Below, in pieces: positions 1 through 14,600 of a stretch of 64,000 bases of DNA (position 1 is its first letter; every line of letters starts with the position of its first letter). The notes under the pieces were generated by a model. It had not been told where the DNA came from and ran no database searches. It saw only the letters and a program-made list of their open reading frames with translations. Position numbers and translations under genes: made by a program. Origin of the DNA: Acanthaster planci (taxonomy: Eukaryota > Echinodermata > Asteroidea > Valvatida > Acanthasteridae); assembly GCF_001949145.1 (NCBI RefSeq), contig NW_019091361.1, positions 3,605,359-3,669,358 on the forward strand. Direction: 5' to 3'.

Positions 1-3000
1 ACGCCTGGAAAAGCTTGCAAAAAGGAACGTACCACAGGCCAACAATACCCTGCAACTGCTCCTTTTTGTTTGGTTGAATAGAGCTAAGCAGTTGCAAAGT
101 GTGTGGACATTAAGGCGTCTCAAAGAAAACCGAACCACATTCCTATTTTTTTTCCTCAAAGTTGCCTCAGTCCAGGTCTACCAGGACACTGAATTATTAT
201 GTTGGGCAGATGTATTAAACAAGTTGCCTTCCCCCAAACAATGATGATTCGCAAAAGCTCAATAGAATTGCCATTGCAAAAAAATAAAAGAATAATAAAA
301 TGAAAAGCTGACAAGCCCCATGTGGTGAGAATGAAAGGGGTGCTTGGAATACCAGTCTGAAGAATGGTGGTCACTTTAACTAACACAACCAGAAGGTTTC
401 ACATTTGTATGTTAATATACAATATCACAGTGCATGGTTACTTCTCGGCTGTGTAAATGGACCCTCATACGTTTTATTAGTGGCATGAACTGCAGTATGC
501 AAACTGCAAATAGACAGGTTTACCCATAATGTACATGTACTTTGTGAAGCATCATACTAATTGATATCATTTACATCAATGTTGTACATGTATCTGAAAT
601 CACGGCATTCTTTTAGAGTCATAAAATGTGACCCGTCACGACAAAATGAGCGTAAAGTTGCATTCCGCTCTTTCCTATTTTGAAGTTTCAAAATCATATT
701 GAAGTGGAGGTTAATTTGAGGATTTTGTAATATTTGGAAAGACTAACCCGTCTCCTATATCCGTCTCCTATTTAATTCCAAATATTTCGAAGGATCATAG
801 AGTTAAAAATGTCATTTTCACAGCAGTTTTGACAATAGCATTATGCATGCCTGGTCTGAAATGTTGAAACAATGTCATGAACAAAGACGCAAAGCAGCCA
901 GAATTATGTCACATTGTCACCTGATACTTTTACCAAGTGTTCCATGTACAAGCCACTGAAGAGCTCTTTTTCTGCTGAACTCAAAAATACCAATATCTCA
1001 ATTTTTAAAAATTCCAACTTTCAGCTCGTTTTGTGGTGACAGGTCACAAATGTTCTTGAACAACCTGTGGGATATTATAACAGTTGTTGCCCTACTCATT
1101 TACAGAGTGATGCAACAAAAACAGTTTCAACAACGTGGACAAAACTAATAGCACAACTGTGTGATAAAATCACACACAAGTAGCTGTCATAAAATAATAC
1201 AAATTAACATTACCATTGATAAAGGTTAAAAATCTTGAATAACATGAAAAAAGTGTATTTAGTCAGGCAAATTGAAATTAAACAAACACAAACGTCAGTC
1301 TGGCATTGTTTCCAAATGGTCTGCAAAGAAACTAAACTAACACTGGCTATCGTATTGATTTCTTTGCTTCAGGAAACTCTTACTCAAATTCAGGCACTAT
1401 ACATGCAGGGGTGCTCCTACACCCTTCCCTGGGGGATTCCCAGTGCAGCTCAGCTGGCTATGGGTCACTGTACATGGTGCATTGAGAACATTGAGGGTGT
1501 GGTGCAAAGAGCTAGACTGTTTGGATAGCCTACTTTTTTCCTGATGGTGGGCTAAAATAATACCTTGGGAATGTACATCTGTTTTTCATAAATTCTTTTG
1601 ACAACATTTGGCTTTCTCTTTGAAAAAAGTGCAGATACACTGTATAGTTCCTCAGAAAACCTGATGAATGCTATGAAAACTAAAAGGCAGAGGTTTGATT
1701 TTGTCACAAGCCAAGGAAAAGAAGTTGTGTGAAAGCCAACTCTTTCGATCTCTGACTGCTGCAGGGTCAGATTTGGGTTGTTTGGCAGCTGCCTGAAAAT
1801 GCATTCATATGAGCCTTAAGCACAAGCCATATCGTCCTTTGAAATGCAGCCACATGGCTGGGTAAAGATGATTAGCCCCTCAGTAAATAAATAAAAATTA
1901 AAGGATTATGCAAAATAGTCTCATTTATCTTATTTGTACATACAGGGTACGTACAAATGTATGTTGCACAGCCTTGAATGATGCAAGGACCTCACAGTAG
2001 CTGAAGTTTGCTTGGTAGTCATTCCATTTTCTTCAACAACACTGAATCGAAGAATAAAACCTGGGAGACACATGGTATTTGTTTTCTCACAGCTGCAGTT
2101 TCTTCAAATGTGAGCAATGCATTTCTACAATAACAGCAGAGGAAAATTAACGTAAAGTTTACAGCAAACACAGCTCAAAGCGGTGACATGATTAAACATC
2201 AAGCTTATCGAATTCATGAACAAAAGAAAAATTCACTGTCTACACAGCATGACAGTATTGATACACATTACAGCCTGGCCACCCATAACTCCCCCTCCCC
2301 TCACAGTTGAGAGTAAAGTCACAGGCCTGTGACATGAGTGGCCCCCCCTAGCTTAATCCAACACGTTTCTGATCATCAGTGTTCCCCGTTGAGCAAAAAA
2401 AGCAGCTGGAGTATGCAACAGAGTGTCTATTTAAGTAAGGTCCCCAGATTTCCTGAAGACTCAAAGGGATCTTCACCCAGAAGGCTTGTACCTTCTCATG
2501 GTCTATTAACGTGACCACCTGTAACACACCAAGCAAAAAAGCAATCCTCCCCTGACAAAAGAAAGTGAACAGATGCATGCAGAATCTGCCATTAAAACTT
2601 TGGTGTTGACAGCTGTTCCTGACATCCACATCAGGGAAACAAATTTTTTCAATAAGTTTTTCTCTCCCTGGAAAAAAAGCCATTTCCTCAATCCTTGGTC
2701 TAACAAGGATTGTAAATTGCCCCTCGGCACTAAGGTATGAATTTTTTCTTTCTCACAAATGACTAAGAAATCTTCAATTTTTGCAATTAGCATTCTCAAA
2801 ATGGGAAGTGTTCACCTTCCCAATTTTACCTTGGACTATCCATGAAAAAACTATGGCCTGGAGACTTTAAAAACCATGACATGGCTACATGATGAACAAC
2901 CAACTTGGCAACAATCCACTCCATTATTAGTAACGAATCATTTATAAAATCAGTCAAGACAGACTAATAGCAGGGAACAGGGGACCTTGGCAGCGTACAA

Positions 3001-6000
3001 TTCTCCAGCAAGCAATCTGATTTCAGAATGATTAAGGTATAATGGAGAAATCAGGGACAAAGCTAATGATAACATCTACTGCTGCAGTGACTTAAATTGT
3101 GCTATGTGAATTGATTTTTGTACGGACAAAATTGAGATCTTGTTTGTGCAGTCGACTGGAATTAATCTGATCCCACACTGATCAAGGTGGCATAACTAGC
3201 CTGCTTTGCTCATTTTTTTTTTTCAGTCAAGTGTGAGCAAAGGGAAAAAAAGCAGACTGCTACTTAGTCGTAGACAAACAGGAAGATTGAGAGCACGGTA
3301 CATGTATGTACATGTATAATGGGTGAGAATTGGCCTTTCTGTACCACAAAGATTCAGGTTGTAGTACAGTGGTTTCAAAATAAGCAGATCTTGAAAACTG
3401 ACACCAAGTACAATCACCGGATGCTATACTTCTCTCAAACTTGACTGGACAAGATAGTGTTCATCATCAGCAGCTGGATGCAGACAAAAACTTATGATTC
3501 ATCTGTCCTAACCTCCATATGACCCAAGCGCGGATTACAAGAACAGCTGTAGCACTTCAAAATGAAGAAGAGTCACCTCTTGTCTTACCCCTCCCCTCCC
3601 TCACAATGCAGACGGTGACAAATCCTTGGGCCAGGAAGGTTCAAGGCACCAATCTTGCCAAGTGTGTGCCAAACTTGTTCATGGGGACACGTGTATTGAT
3701 CATCCTCTTCAAAAGCTCATAGAAAATCTGTAAATTTACGTGAATGATTTGATGTGTAGTCTTCCCTTTGCGACTCCTTAATTAATTTCATACAAAGAGA
3801 ATAAAAGAAATGGAACGTGCTAAGAATTTCGTCTTTGATGTGCCAGGGTAGGGCATTACATATTACAGAGTTAACGGACAACCCAAATGCCTCAGAATCT
3901 GAGATCTTCACTCTGCACACAAGATTAAACCAGAAAGTCACTCACCAAGCCCTCTCAGTCCTAAAAACATCATCCAGAAGGGAATACAAAATGCTCCTAT
4001 TCAAAGGAAATCCTGACTACATTGTTTAACGTACGCATCTTTTTTAGACTTTGGTTATCACATCATCGAGCATGAGGGTTGCTTGATGGTAATCCTGTAA
4101 AGGTCAAGTAGCCTGCTGTTGGTGGTACATACTGTACCTCCACAGTTGTTCTTGGCATGAAAGTGAATGGAACTGCCCATCTGTGACTTCACAGCAAATG
4201 TTTGCAATGTAAATTTGCAATAGTTGGACATTTATCTTAATTTTGGCATGAGTGCGCTGCTTCATGGAGTGAAAGTCGCATTTGTAAAGGTACAAATGAA
4301 CCGAGGCCTAGCATGAAACATTGACAATACCTCCTCTAATTCTCCCACATCTTTGCCCCCTTGGTAACCGTATCTGGAGCAACAAGCAAGGATTTGTGTA
4401 ACAGTGACCTTCGTCTGTAATCCATTAAGAATCTAGCAAACCAGTGACGACCATAGATAATCCAGGGGGTTGACCTTTCAGATTTAACTTGAACAGGCTG
4501 GACATGTGGTGACCTGAGGGCCACATTGAGCAAAAGATCTCCTTGAGCTTTGACTGGAATCATACTAAATCCCTCTTCATGTCAGTGTCTCATGTTGAAT
4601 TTCAAGATGCTTCAGCAGGACACTAACATCACTGTGACCTAGTGTGAAGTAACCATTTTTGTCCACAGTTATGGAAATTCCTAATATAACCAAGCTGGCA
4701 TCAAAATCTGAAGCCGATTCAGTTGAATTTCAAGGTTGTAATATTTCCCGTTATCCTTTTGAGTCTTTTTTTTTCATGACAGAAACCAAGGAATTGGACA
4801 AATCAATCATCAAAATAACACCAAATATGTTTCAAGGAGTCATGTCCCATTCTGCTTTTAGAAGTTCACTCTCTAGGGGGGAATTAGGCCTACACATCTC
4901 GTCTCCGTGCAACAGCTGTTCGGAATTTTTTTCCACATACACGTACATTTATTTGTGTGGTGTACATGTACTTATACATGTAGGCCTACATGTACTACTG
5001 GTGGGTCATTGTGTCCATTTCCGACACCAATTACTGTCTACTACCTCTATTTCTGACTCAGTCTCCACCAGCTTTTTTTGTTGGTCTTTGTGGCAGACCT
5101 GGTTCACGTACATGTACAGTATTCTTGCAACGAAATGTGGTCCCAGGTACCGGTACTGTAGGCTGCATAGATCTATGCTTACTTGTGATCCAAGCAAGTC
5201 TAAGTACGAGCAAGGCATAATCACAATGTGTACCAGTAGGTCTACATGTAGCTACATGTATACACCAATAAGATCTCATCAACTAGGCCCGTGTTCATGT
5301 CTACCCCATAAGGACAGGTCATCAGTCTAAACTAACACGGTTTTCACATTTGCACAAAATTCAAGGAAAAGTCCAAATAACGAGTTTATGCAAAACCAAA
5401 CCAATCAAACTGTCGTGTGCGCCTGTATATGCCCAGTCCAGTATTCACCACAAAGAAAATTCCTGGGAATATCGCTGCCCAATAATGACTTACATGTATG
5501 TACATGTATAATGTAAAATATTGGTAAAACGTGTTAACTTTGTGCATGGATGGAAGAGAGATGACTACCTGGAATCCTGGCCGGTGTCTGACAACCCTTG
5601 TTCACAAACTGGTTTGTGCATTTATGGCACAGAGTGGATTATACAGTCCATTTTCATCATAAACACCTGTGCACAAAGCCGAGTGAATGTTGGGTGTACA
5701 GTGGCAATTGCTCTTAATTTATGACCTCATCTCTCTAAAATTCTTCATACCACTTTTCATCTCAGGGTCAAAAAGCACTTATCCCTGGCATCCAGATAAA
5801 ACCAACTCCACTTATCTTGCACCTCTTAAAATTTTTCCGTGTTCATCCTTCACATCAATGGTACTTTAATTTGGGAATTCTTCATTGGTTGCTAGGCAGG
5901 CAGCATTAAAACACTACTCCCGAAAGCATGTGAAAGTCAACGACACGGCATGACCAAAGTGGTCCAACAAAATAAAAACCAAGTTCAATTGCATGTGTAC

Positions 6001-8400
6001 TCAATATAAATAGGCTACCTTCTGCCAAATCTTTTCGTGCATGATCATGGCTAGAATTGGAATGGATTGCATAACAAAATCTGAACGCTCCATCTCTCTT
6101 CCCACCCCTGTCCCCACCCCTGTCCCCACCCAGCAGTTTACCAGTGCCATAAAATACATGTGTATCACATGTACGTGTACAGTAACTTGGAGTCAACTGT
6201 ACCTAGCTAGCCCCTTTCATTCCAGTTCTCAATCATGCATGTTAAGTGCTAGTGGGCCCATGCCAATCAAAATGATTCACACCCTATCTCATTTGGAGGA
6301 TTTGTTTATACTGTCAACATCTGAAGGGGGGGGGATGAACAGATCAATCAACATGTCACACTTGATACTGCTGTGGAGTTTTTTTTTACTGCACCTGGAG
6401 TCAATTCAATGTAGCTTGGCCACTAATTGTTCCAGCCATAAGAATGGCTTTTTCCTCCTGCATAACTAAAGGTACACGTATTGCTATTAAATACATACAT
6501 GTACCTCAACAGCACATTTTGTTAAGTCTTTGATATTAGCTGTTCATTATATTGCCCTTTTCCCTTCAAGTGAACACTCTACAAGTAATGTTTCTGGTGG
6601 GCATAGTGTTTGGGGTTTTGCAGATATTTGATCAGCAATGGGCTCACCACCAAACCCTGAAACCACAACTACTCCATGGGTCTTTAATCCAAGTCCCTGG
6701 AATTTCATCTCCCAACAATTGTGGTCAGCTTTTTTGTGTGGTGATAAGCTTCACTAGTTGGTTGAATCAATTAGCCCATAAAATCCAGCTAATTGGGCCC
6801 AGGTACTGGTCGGTGATTTTACAGCATATAACTGTCTTTAATTTAGTGACATTAAGCAGTTAATGCCCCTGGCTGGTGACTCTCCAAGACTCTACTGAGT
6901 CAGTCTGGTCCACCATTTTCAATGCATGACTGAAAACTGCATCTCTACTGAAAAAAAAAAATGCAGCCATGCACTTGCTAATGATATCTGGTAAAAAGTG
7001 GACAAGAGGAAAGGAAACCTTAGCCCAAATCTTCTATCAGCTCAGTTTACTACGCCAGCCTTGCCATGACCACAGAGCCTGGTGTGCTTACATTCAACAG
7101 TTGCAACATGACAATACAAACAACCTGATTCACTGCCACTCCGCCTACCAAAACAAATCTATTAGGTAGAAACTGTCAACATGCCCAACAAAAGCCCTGC
7201 ACAGGCAAGCTGAGCTTTTTAAGACTACAAAAGGCCTGTGAAAATATTGGCAGTGCAGTCTGGGGCTAGCACTCAGGAAAGTGACTTGACAATTTTTGAC
7301 CAGTTTGTGGAAAAAAAAATAGAATGAAGGAGCGAAATGTGTTTGAGTATACAAAAGAAATACAGCCAATAAAAGCCACGTGCGTACAGTGTGAGATCCC
7401 ACTGACTAAAGATTAAGGGCTTGAATTAATTTTTAGACCACTGTGTGTACAAATATAACAGTATAGACTAACACAATAACCTACTATTGTGTTAGCTCCA
7501 ATTATTGCTATACATGTACATACATCTCTGGTCCTTGCCCCTTGACAGTTAGATCATTGTTATAGATCATACTTATCAAGATGGGATCTATTGGTGTGCG
7601 CTTTTCTGAAATTCTGGATGCATGCGCACAGACAAGTGTGTCCTGGTGTGGACTGTGTTTCAATGACTTGATGAAATTTTTAAAGAATCTCTAGAGTTAA
7701 CTTTAAGTTCAACTGAACCAAAATGTTGAATCAGAGAGAAAAAAAAGACGGTTGTCACTTGTTTTGGCAGCAATTTCAGATTAAAGAAAAAAATTATGGA
7801 GAAAACTTACGAACACAATATTAAATTTCACAAAAATTGGGTGCATCAGAAGAAAACTGAAATCTCCTTTTAAAAACTTACCAAAAGAGTGCATCCCAGC
7901 CAGAAGACCAGTCTGACTTGAACTAACATCTGGAGACCCATAATGAAGGCCAGGCAAATCCTCCCCAACTCCCAAGAAATTTAAATTCCAACAGAAATGG
8001 TATGGCTGCTCCTCATTTGGAAACAAGAAAAGCACTGGTGAAACACATGGACCTGATTTTGTCCAGAATGAGAAACAGATGCTTGCTAGATTAATCAGAA
8101 GCAACCGGGACAGTTTTTCTTGAGTTTGAGAGAGAAACAGAGACAAGAACGGACAACCCCACGTTAACGAAAAGTGTACTTGTGCAGAATCAAGCACTAA
8201 TATCCATGCAGGTTTGTGTTAGGCAGAGAAATCTTTGGTTAGCAAGAGAAATCCTTGGGATCGCTTCCTGCACTGTCAGTGGAGGTACATGTATGTTTCC
8301 AATCATGGCAGCATAGTGCCATTCAATGTTATCCTACAGTCACTCATGCATAATTCCATGCAGGTTCTCCTTGCTCAGTAACTGGAGAATTTTTTGTCCA
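1..8400. other. gene-less stretch, AT-rich
   Basis: No coding exon could be supported here. All open frames are short, lack splice context and resemble no family I know. The stretch holds scattered TACATGTA words (around 535, 3300, 4940-5260 and 5490), a short direct repeat of CCCACCCCTGT near 6100-6130 and several homopolymer runs. The open frame on the plus strand at 4,659-5,330 is the longest but is largely made of the TACATG-rich repeat. Confidence 0.5.
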
Positions 8401-8403
8401 CAC

Positions 8404-8655
8404 TCAGGTAAATTCCTCAGATTCTGGGAGGCGGCGTCGTTGTGCAAAGCCCCGCTTGAGTGCAGTCCAATCTTTGTTCTGAACGCTACCTGCTGGTTGA
8501 GAATGATCATTCTCTAGATTCTCCGCAGCCTGATACCAACTCAACCATGCGTGGACAAAGTTGCACGCACGTGCTGAAAACTGAAAGCCATCTCTCTGTT
8601 GTGCATGTGGTGAAGTCAAGAGCTGGTTGGCAGACCCAAACCAACAGCCAGCCAC
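8404..8655 (-). other. candidate exon, unidentified
   Basis: A minus-strand open frame in a GC- and CpG-richer block than its surroundings has a natural amino-acid mix (for example FVHAWLSWYQAAENLEND and LKRGFAQRRRLPESEEF). It ends at a TGA and could be a terminal or internal exon. I recognise no family, found no partner exons with matching phase, and an overlapping plus-strand frame is also open, so this is only a candidate. Confidence 0.2.
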
Positions 8656-11600
8656 TCAGAGAGCAGAGCCTTAATATCAACTCCCCCTGGCCTGCAGTGA
8701 TTCACTCACCCAGCTTCATTATGCAACAGCCACTGACTGCACAGCTGCCTTATGGTGTTGATGATAGCACTGGCCACACTAGCCAGCCCTGCTACACAGT
8801 ACATGTACACGTGTGCTGAACTCCCACTCATTTTGTGACCAGTCACCCCTGTACGCCCACTGCATACTGCATGTGTACATGGCCAAGCCTCACAATCAAG
8901 CCAAGATCCTGATAGGGATTGTTGCCTGACAGCTTTATGGACCCACAAGTTTTGTTCCTTCATGGGTCTAGTGTGCCTGTGAGGGGGGGGGACTCACCAA
9001 AAGGGATGGGGTCAATGCCTTAATCTTGCCCCTCCCTTCTGGTGCAAGTTTCTGGTCTCACCTACAGGTACATGTAGCTGTTTCCCTTGGGCATGCCTCT
9101 TGAAAATTAATGTAGATTCTAGCTTGTTACCTGGCACATTAGTGTCATATTAGTCATGCAAACCCCTAGATACCTGTCTCCACAGGGACTTACTTGTACT
9201 TTCTCACACTACAGGCATCATTTGACAACACATTTTCAAGCAAGTACAGTATGGAAATTTAAAAAGTCATTTTCAACTTCCTTCTTTTTTGGGGGGGGGC
9301 TTCATCTATTGCCTCTTCCTTTCCTGCCTGTTGACATTACCAGGATTGTTGATCCCATTGAAAAGAACACCCACGCCAAAATACGAGACCCACTTTCACA
9401 GCCAGCTTGGGATGACCTTTTCAACAAACCATCCTTTCATCCTCCTGAGCCTCATTTCAGGTATAATTTCCCCAGCCCCAGTTTTCAATCCGTTGCTAAA
9501 AATGAGCATTGAAACTTAAAGGGATGATAGTGTACGCATGTAATTCCCATTGAGATATTTTTCGATGGTGACGGCAAAGACCAGAGAAAAAACAGAGATA
9601 ACAACTACAAATGTTGGTACATATCGGTAATTTGGGGTACAGAGTGGCAGATTGCACTTGGACAGCAACTTCAAAAGCAAAGTCCAATGGTAGGCCTAGA
9701 GGCAAAATTGGTTAAATGGGATAAAAATTCAAGTTTGCAACAGACGACTAAACCCTGGCCACTCATTTGTATTAATGTCATAGCAATTAAATGCCTGCAT
9801 TATCATCATGAATGGCAGTATTAACACTACGCTTGAGTAAAACTTCCAATGGAGTAGCAATTTTGCTCCCTGTGAAACCACATTTGCCAACAGCGTGGAA
9901 CTTTTTCTGTTTTAATTTAACCACAAAGGTACATTTGTAAAATGCCACATGAATTCATTTGCTTTCTCTGTAAAAATTAAAGCAGTAGAATGAAGACAGA
10001 GATAGATTTACGAACTGGCTTGAATGCAGTGTTTACCAAGAATTTATGAATCCTGCTCATTCATGTCTGTAAAGGAAAATGTCAACAATTAAACTGTCCG
10101 GGAAGGTGCACTGCCATGTTGCACATCCATAGAAATGGCAGTGTTGTCTAGCGCTGGGGGAAATGTCGCCAAGCAATATACACAAATAGCCTGCATTGCA
10201 GACTTTATAGCTTCTCTTCACACAACTCTTACAAAAAGTCTCCTTTTGTGGGATGTCACTTTATGTCTTGCATGGTGACTGCACACCCTTAGGTTAGTGT
10301 CTACTTTTCTCTCCTCATCCGAGGACACTGTGAATTCATCAGCCAAAAATCACCCCTCAAAAAGAAAGGACAAGACAGTTCTTTTTTTTCCTTTCTATAT
10401 TTGGGTAGAGCTTCCTGGAAAGCAATTATAATGGGAATCTCCATTGGGATTTAAAGCAAACCTGTTGTGCAGTTGAATGTATGAGTGAAAGCTAAAAGTA
10501 CATGTAACAATCATGCAAGCTAATTTTCTGTAGAACTTTTTAACCTTGCTCCCTGGTTTTACATCAGGGCATTTGTTCAAGCCAACTGTATTTATGCTAC
10601 AAGTACCTGTGCTGCTAAGAATTGTTTTTGAAGGGCTGGGGGTAATTTCTTTTATTTTGGGGGCTAAAAGGGCTTGCATTTGATAAGATATTTGAGCACT
10701 GGCGACTAAAAAACCTACCTCCAGGAAAACATAAAGCTCTCATCCCATATAGTATCTCCACCCATACAACCAGACCGGGTGGAATTTAGTGTAGAATAAT
10801 TTACAATGATGGGTTCACCTGCTTCCTGTGTGGCACTGCATGGGGGGGGGTAGTGCTAAGCACAGGGCAGCCCAAAAAGAGGGGGGAAATTTTTAGACCC
10901 TGCTCTGGCTATATTCAAGCAGACAATCAAGTTAAAGTGATGCTGGCAGGAATTGATTGATGCTTTGGGCAGTTCATTTGACCATCTTGACCCCTGCAAG
11001 CCTATAATATGGGTCATTTTCTTTCCTGCTGGTCATTTTTGAGGGGGGAACTTTGGTGCATGTAAGAGCATGCTTGGGAGATATGAACTACAGTTGAAAA
11101 GTACATACCGTACCGGTAGTTGAAGCTCAAGCCCACAACCCAGGCTTGTCCCTCCCAAGCAACAATTTCAGGCTCACTAGCAGGCGATCTTCGCTCCAGG
11201 CTGTTCTCTAATTTTCTATCCCTTCTGATTGCAAGGATTTGTCTTGAACCCTTGGCCTTGTCAGAACCACAGCTGGAACCTACTTGTACCTCGTTGTACC
11301 GGTACCTTGCTCTATATAGTTTTGCCACAAGGATCACATAAAGTGCACCACAGAGGTTGCAAACCAACTTTACCTCAAGTTGGGAAAAGATAGCCAAATC
11401 TTGGTTGGAGCATACTTCCGCATAAACCAGCCTTTAAAATAAAAATACCCATAATCCTGAATTTCCCCACAAAAATTGTATACTGTATTAATGTTGAAAA
11501 TTTCTGAGGTCAGGGCAGATGGAAGGGGTGGTGAACGTTGAGCAGCACCCACAGGTTTGTTAACAACTTTATCTGATGCTTCCAGAGGGTACAGATTTCA

Positions 11601-14600
11601 GCTCCCCTTATGATTAAATTTCAGGCTGACTCCCGTCCAGGTATGGCAGGGACAGTGCCAATTATATACACCTGACATCTGAAGATGTGCTCTAACACTT
11701 CCAGTACGGCTACAATACCAGTACAAGTGTACAGCATTCAGTAAATGTAACCTCCAGAACCAACATTCTTATGGGTACATCCTCACAGCCTTGGGTGCCC
11801 TCCAACCTACCGGTATACTGGTTGGTCAGGGGTATATGAGAAATTGATTGACTATCCAAGAAATCTTACTGTAGCTTTACCACGCATTTAACTCTAAAAG
11901 TCCCCAATCCTCCAATTTTAATAGGAATAGGGGAATTCAGTTTCGTTTCTGTGGCCCTCAACTTGTTAAAGTACATGTACCAATAGGGTCAGTCGTAAAT
12001 CCAAAAATTAATATACCGGTGCAGGTACCTTGAGAACTTCATTTTTGTCTTATTCTCACAGGTTTCTCTATGCATAGAAGCTGGAGTGCCACACTTTGGA
12101 AACCAACCACAACTTACAAAGGAGATTGTGTTCAACATGCCATTAGTATTCAGTTTACATCTTGGCAGACCATCGGGTCAGAAATGTTTAAGGCCGGTGC
12201 AATTGCTCAACCTGCTTTTAGTCGGGGTTGGGGGCAAACGTTTCCTCAACTTAACTGAAAGGTTCCAGTCAAAAGACAAGTCCACCCACGGTCCTTGACC
12301 CTAGAGGACCTTGGTCAGACCTCCCCTTATGACATCAACAGCTTGTCACAGTCTCAGAGTAAATTCGAGTCCATTTGACGGGCTCATCAAACATTTCATG
12401 CCAAACTCCAAATGGCCCCTGCAAGAGAAACATCCGGTTTGCAAAAATCCACTAAAAGCCAAGAAACTAGGCTGATGTTTTGACTGTCTTTGCCCGCTGA
12501 CACAGTCAGAGCTGCAACTGAGGCCTTTGGGCTTTGGATATGTGACAACTTTACGAACCTAAATGATGAAAGTCCAAGTAATTAGGCTGCAGAGGTTGGT
12601 GCATGTACCTTTAATATACGATGGTGATGTACAATATTTACGGTCACATCTTTAGTTTAAGCAGCTTGATAAAAAGAAACAGCTTCAAAACAGACCAAAA
12701 GTGTTACCTCAGTCTAAAAGCTTGTTTTGTCACAATTGGTGATGACTTTCTTGCCTTTTCTATTGAAATTGAAACCTTGATGTACTTGTACTGTAATAAT
12801 GTACATGTACTTGGGTGTGTCAAAACTGTGTCATATATTCCTGTACAACAAAAATAGATCTCCTTGAACTGTACTCAGATTTAAAAGTCTAGAACCCTCA
12901 GTGATTCTGGTACACAGCTGCTATTAGCGGCAGTACAACTGTAGATATTTCGTTTATAAATAATAAAGGAGTTCATTGGTCGAAGTTTAAATGAAGAGAT
13001 GTATTTAATTGAAAATGATCAGCTTTTGGGGAGTCCTATTACCAAATGATTACATTGCCTGAGCTGTCCAGATCATGACAAAATCAGCAAAATCTGACGA
13101 AAACAAAGAAAAAAAACAGACGAACTCGGCCACAAAGAAGACAACTCTGTACAGAAAAAACTCTGTACACGATGTGTGTATATAGCTGTATCCGGCACGC
13201 TTCACTGTGTGTGCGCAGTATGCTGCTGTAATGTATGGAGGGAGCTGGAGACTGGGATCCATACAACCATTTTTGCGTGCCTGCTATCGATCTCTGTGTA
13301 GGCAGTAGTCTGGTTCATAGTTTTAGCGTGGTCGCGGTCAATCTACATTGTATGGTAACTGTTCCCATTGGACTATTTTTTGCACCCCTGCTAACTTACC
13401 ATGGCTGCGTGGAAATCTTCCGCTACCCTTTTCGGCCTCTTAGTTTTACATCGCGATCGTAAGTTGACAGGGACATTAGTTTACTGTGTGTTCCCATTGG
13501 ATTTAATTTTGTAATTCTACAGGAAAGTCGCGGTAAATTACCCCCAAAAAGTCCAATGGCAACACATCTATTGAGGGACATGTAAGAGTGGGCCAATCAT
13601 GCATGGCCTGTTTGGAAAAGAAAGTTGGGAAAGTGTGCAAAAAAGTGGCATCAGGAAAACCTCAGACTTACATGTACATAAAGTCTATCTTATCATGTTT
13701 AACATTTCATATATGTTTTCAACAACATTCCTGTACTGAAAAAGTGTCAGAATTGATGTGTTCATATATCAGCTTTATGGGTGGGTCTAGTTTATTTTTT
13801 ATCACAATGCTAACAAAAACATATTCATAATAGTTACAGTATAATGTGACACCTTCAACTTTTTCACTGAACTCGGGTTCCAATTTCATTCCCCCCCCCC
13901 CCCCCCCCCCCCCCCCCCNCCCCCCCCCCCCCCGGCAAAGTACATGTACGGCGGATCCAGACGGCATCAAAACATCGGCACAGTTGAAATAACAAACATA
14001 GTTATGTTATAACCTGATGGTAAGAGACACCCTGGGGCAAACATATATATCCTAAAATGAGATTAGGGATATTTTGACCCTGGAAGGTACCACTAGGTTT
14101 GCCTTTCAACGAGTGGATATTGACAGCTGCCTACCAAGTTACAGAGAAACTCTTTCAATGGGGGAACAATAGGTATCCGCCCACTGAAAAAATGGCACAT
14201 ACTGGTACATGTAGTTGCAGAGTAATCAGACGACAGACGACTAATAGATCAGCAATGTGAAAATGAAAGACACATTGCATTACATGTATATCGTGCAGTT
14301 GACATGTTTTTTTTTTTCCTGCATGGGGGAATATACGTATAATACTCATCCAAAGAACATATTTGCGGTCCAACACCTTTTGGGGCATTCTGTGCTGAAT
14401 CTGTGTTTGAAATAGACATTTTGCAATGTCTATGCAATGTGTTTTGAAAGAGAGGCTGAAATCACGGTTCTTTCACAACGGTCTTACAAGTGGAGTTTGG
14501 CTTTAGTTTAAATGGCAATTCTGTGCACAGGTGAGGAGCTGAAGAAATCATAGAAACCTTAAACATGCAGTTTACAAATCCTAAAAACTACTGCGTACAT

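Noticed and set aside
4659-5330. 223-codon plus-strand frame, the longest in the left half
   Set aside because: No homology I recognise, no splice context, and a large part is TACATG-type repeat; overlapping frames on both strands are also open.
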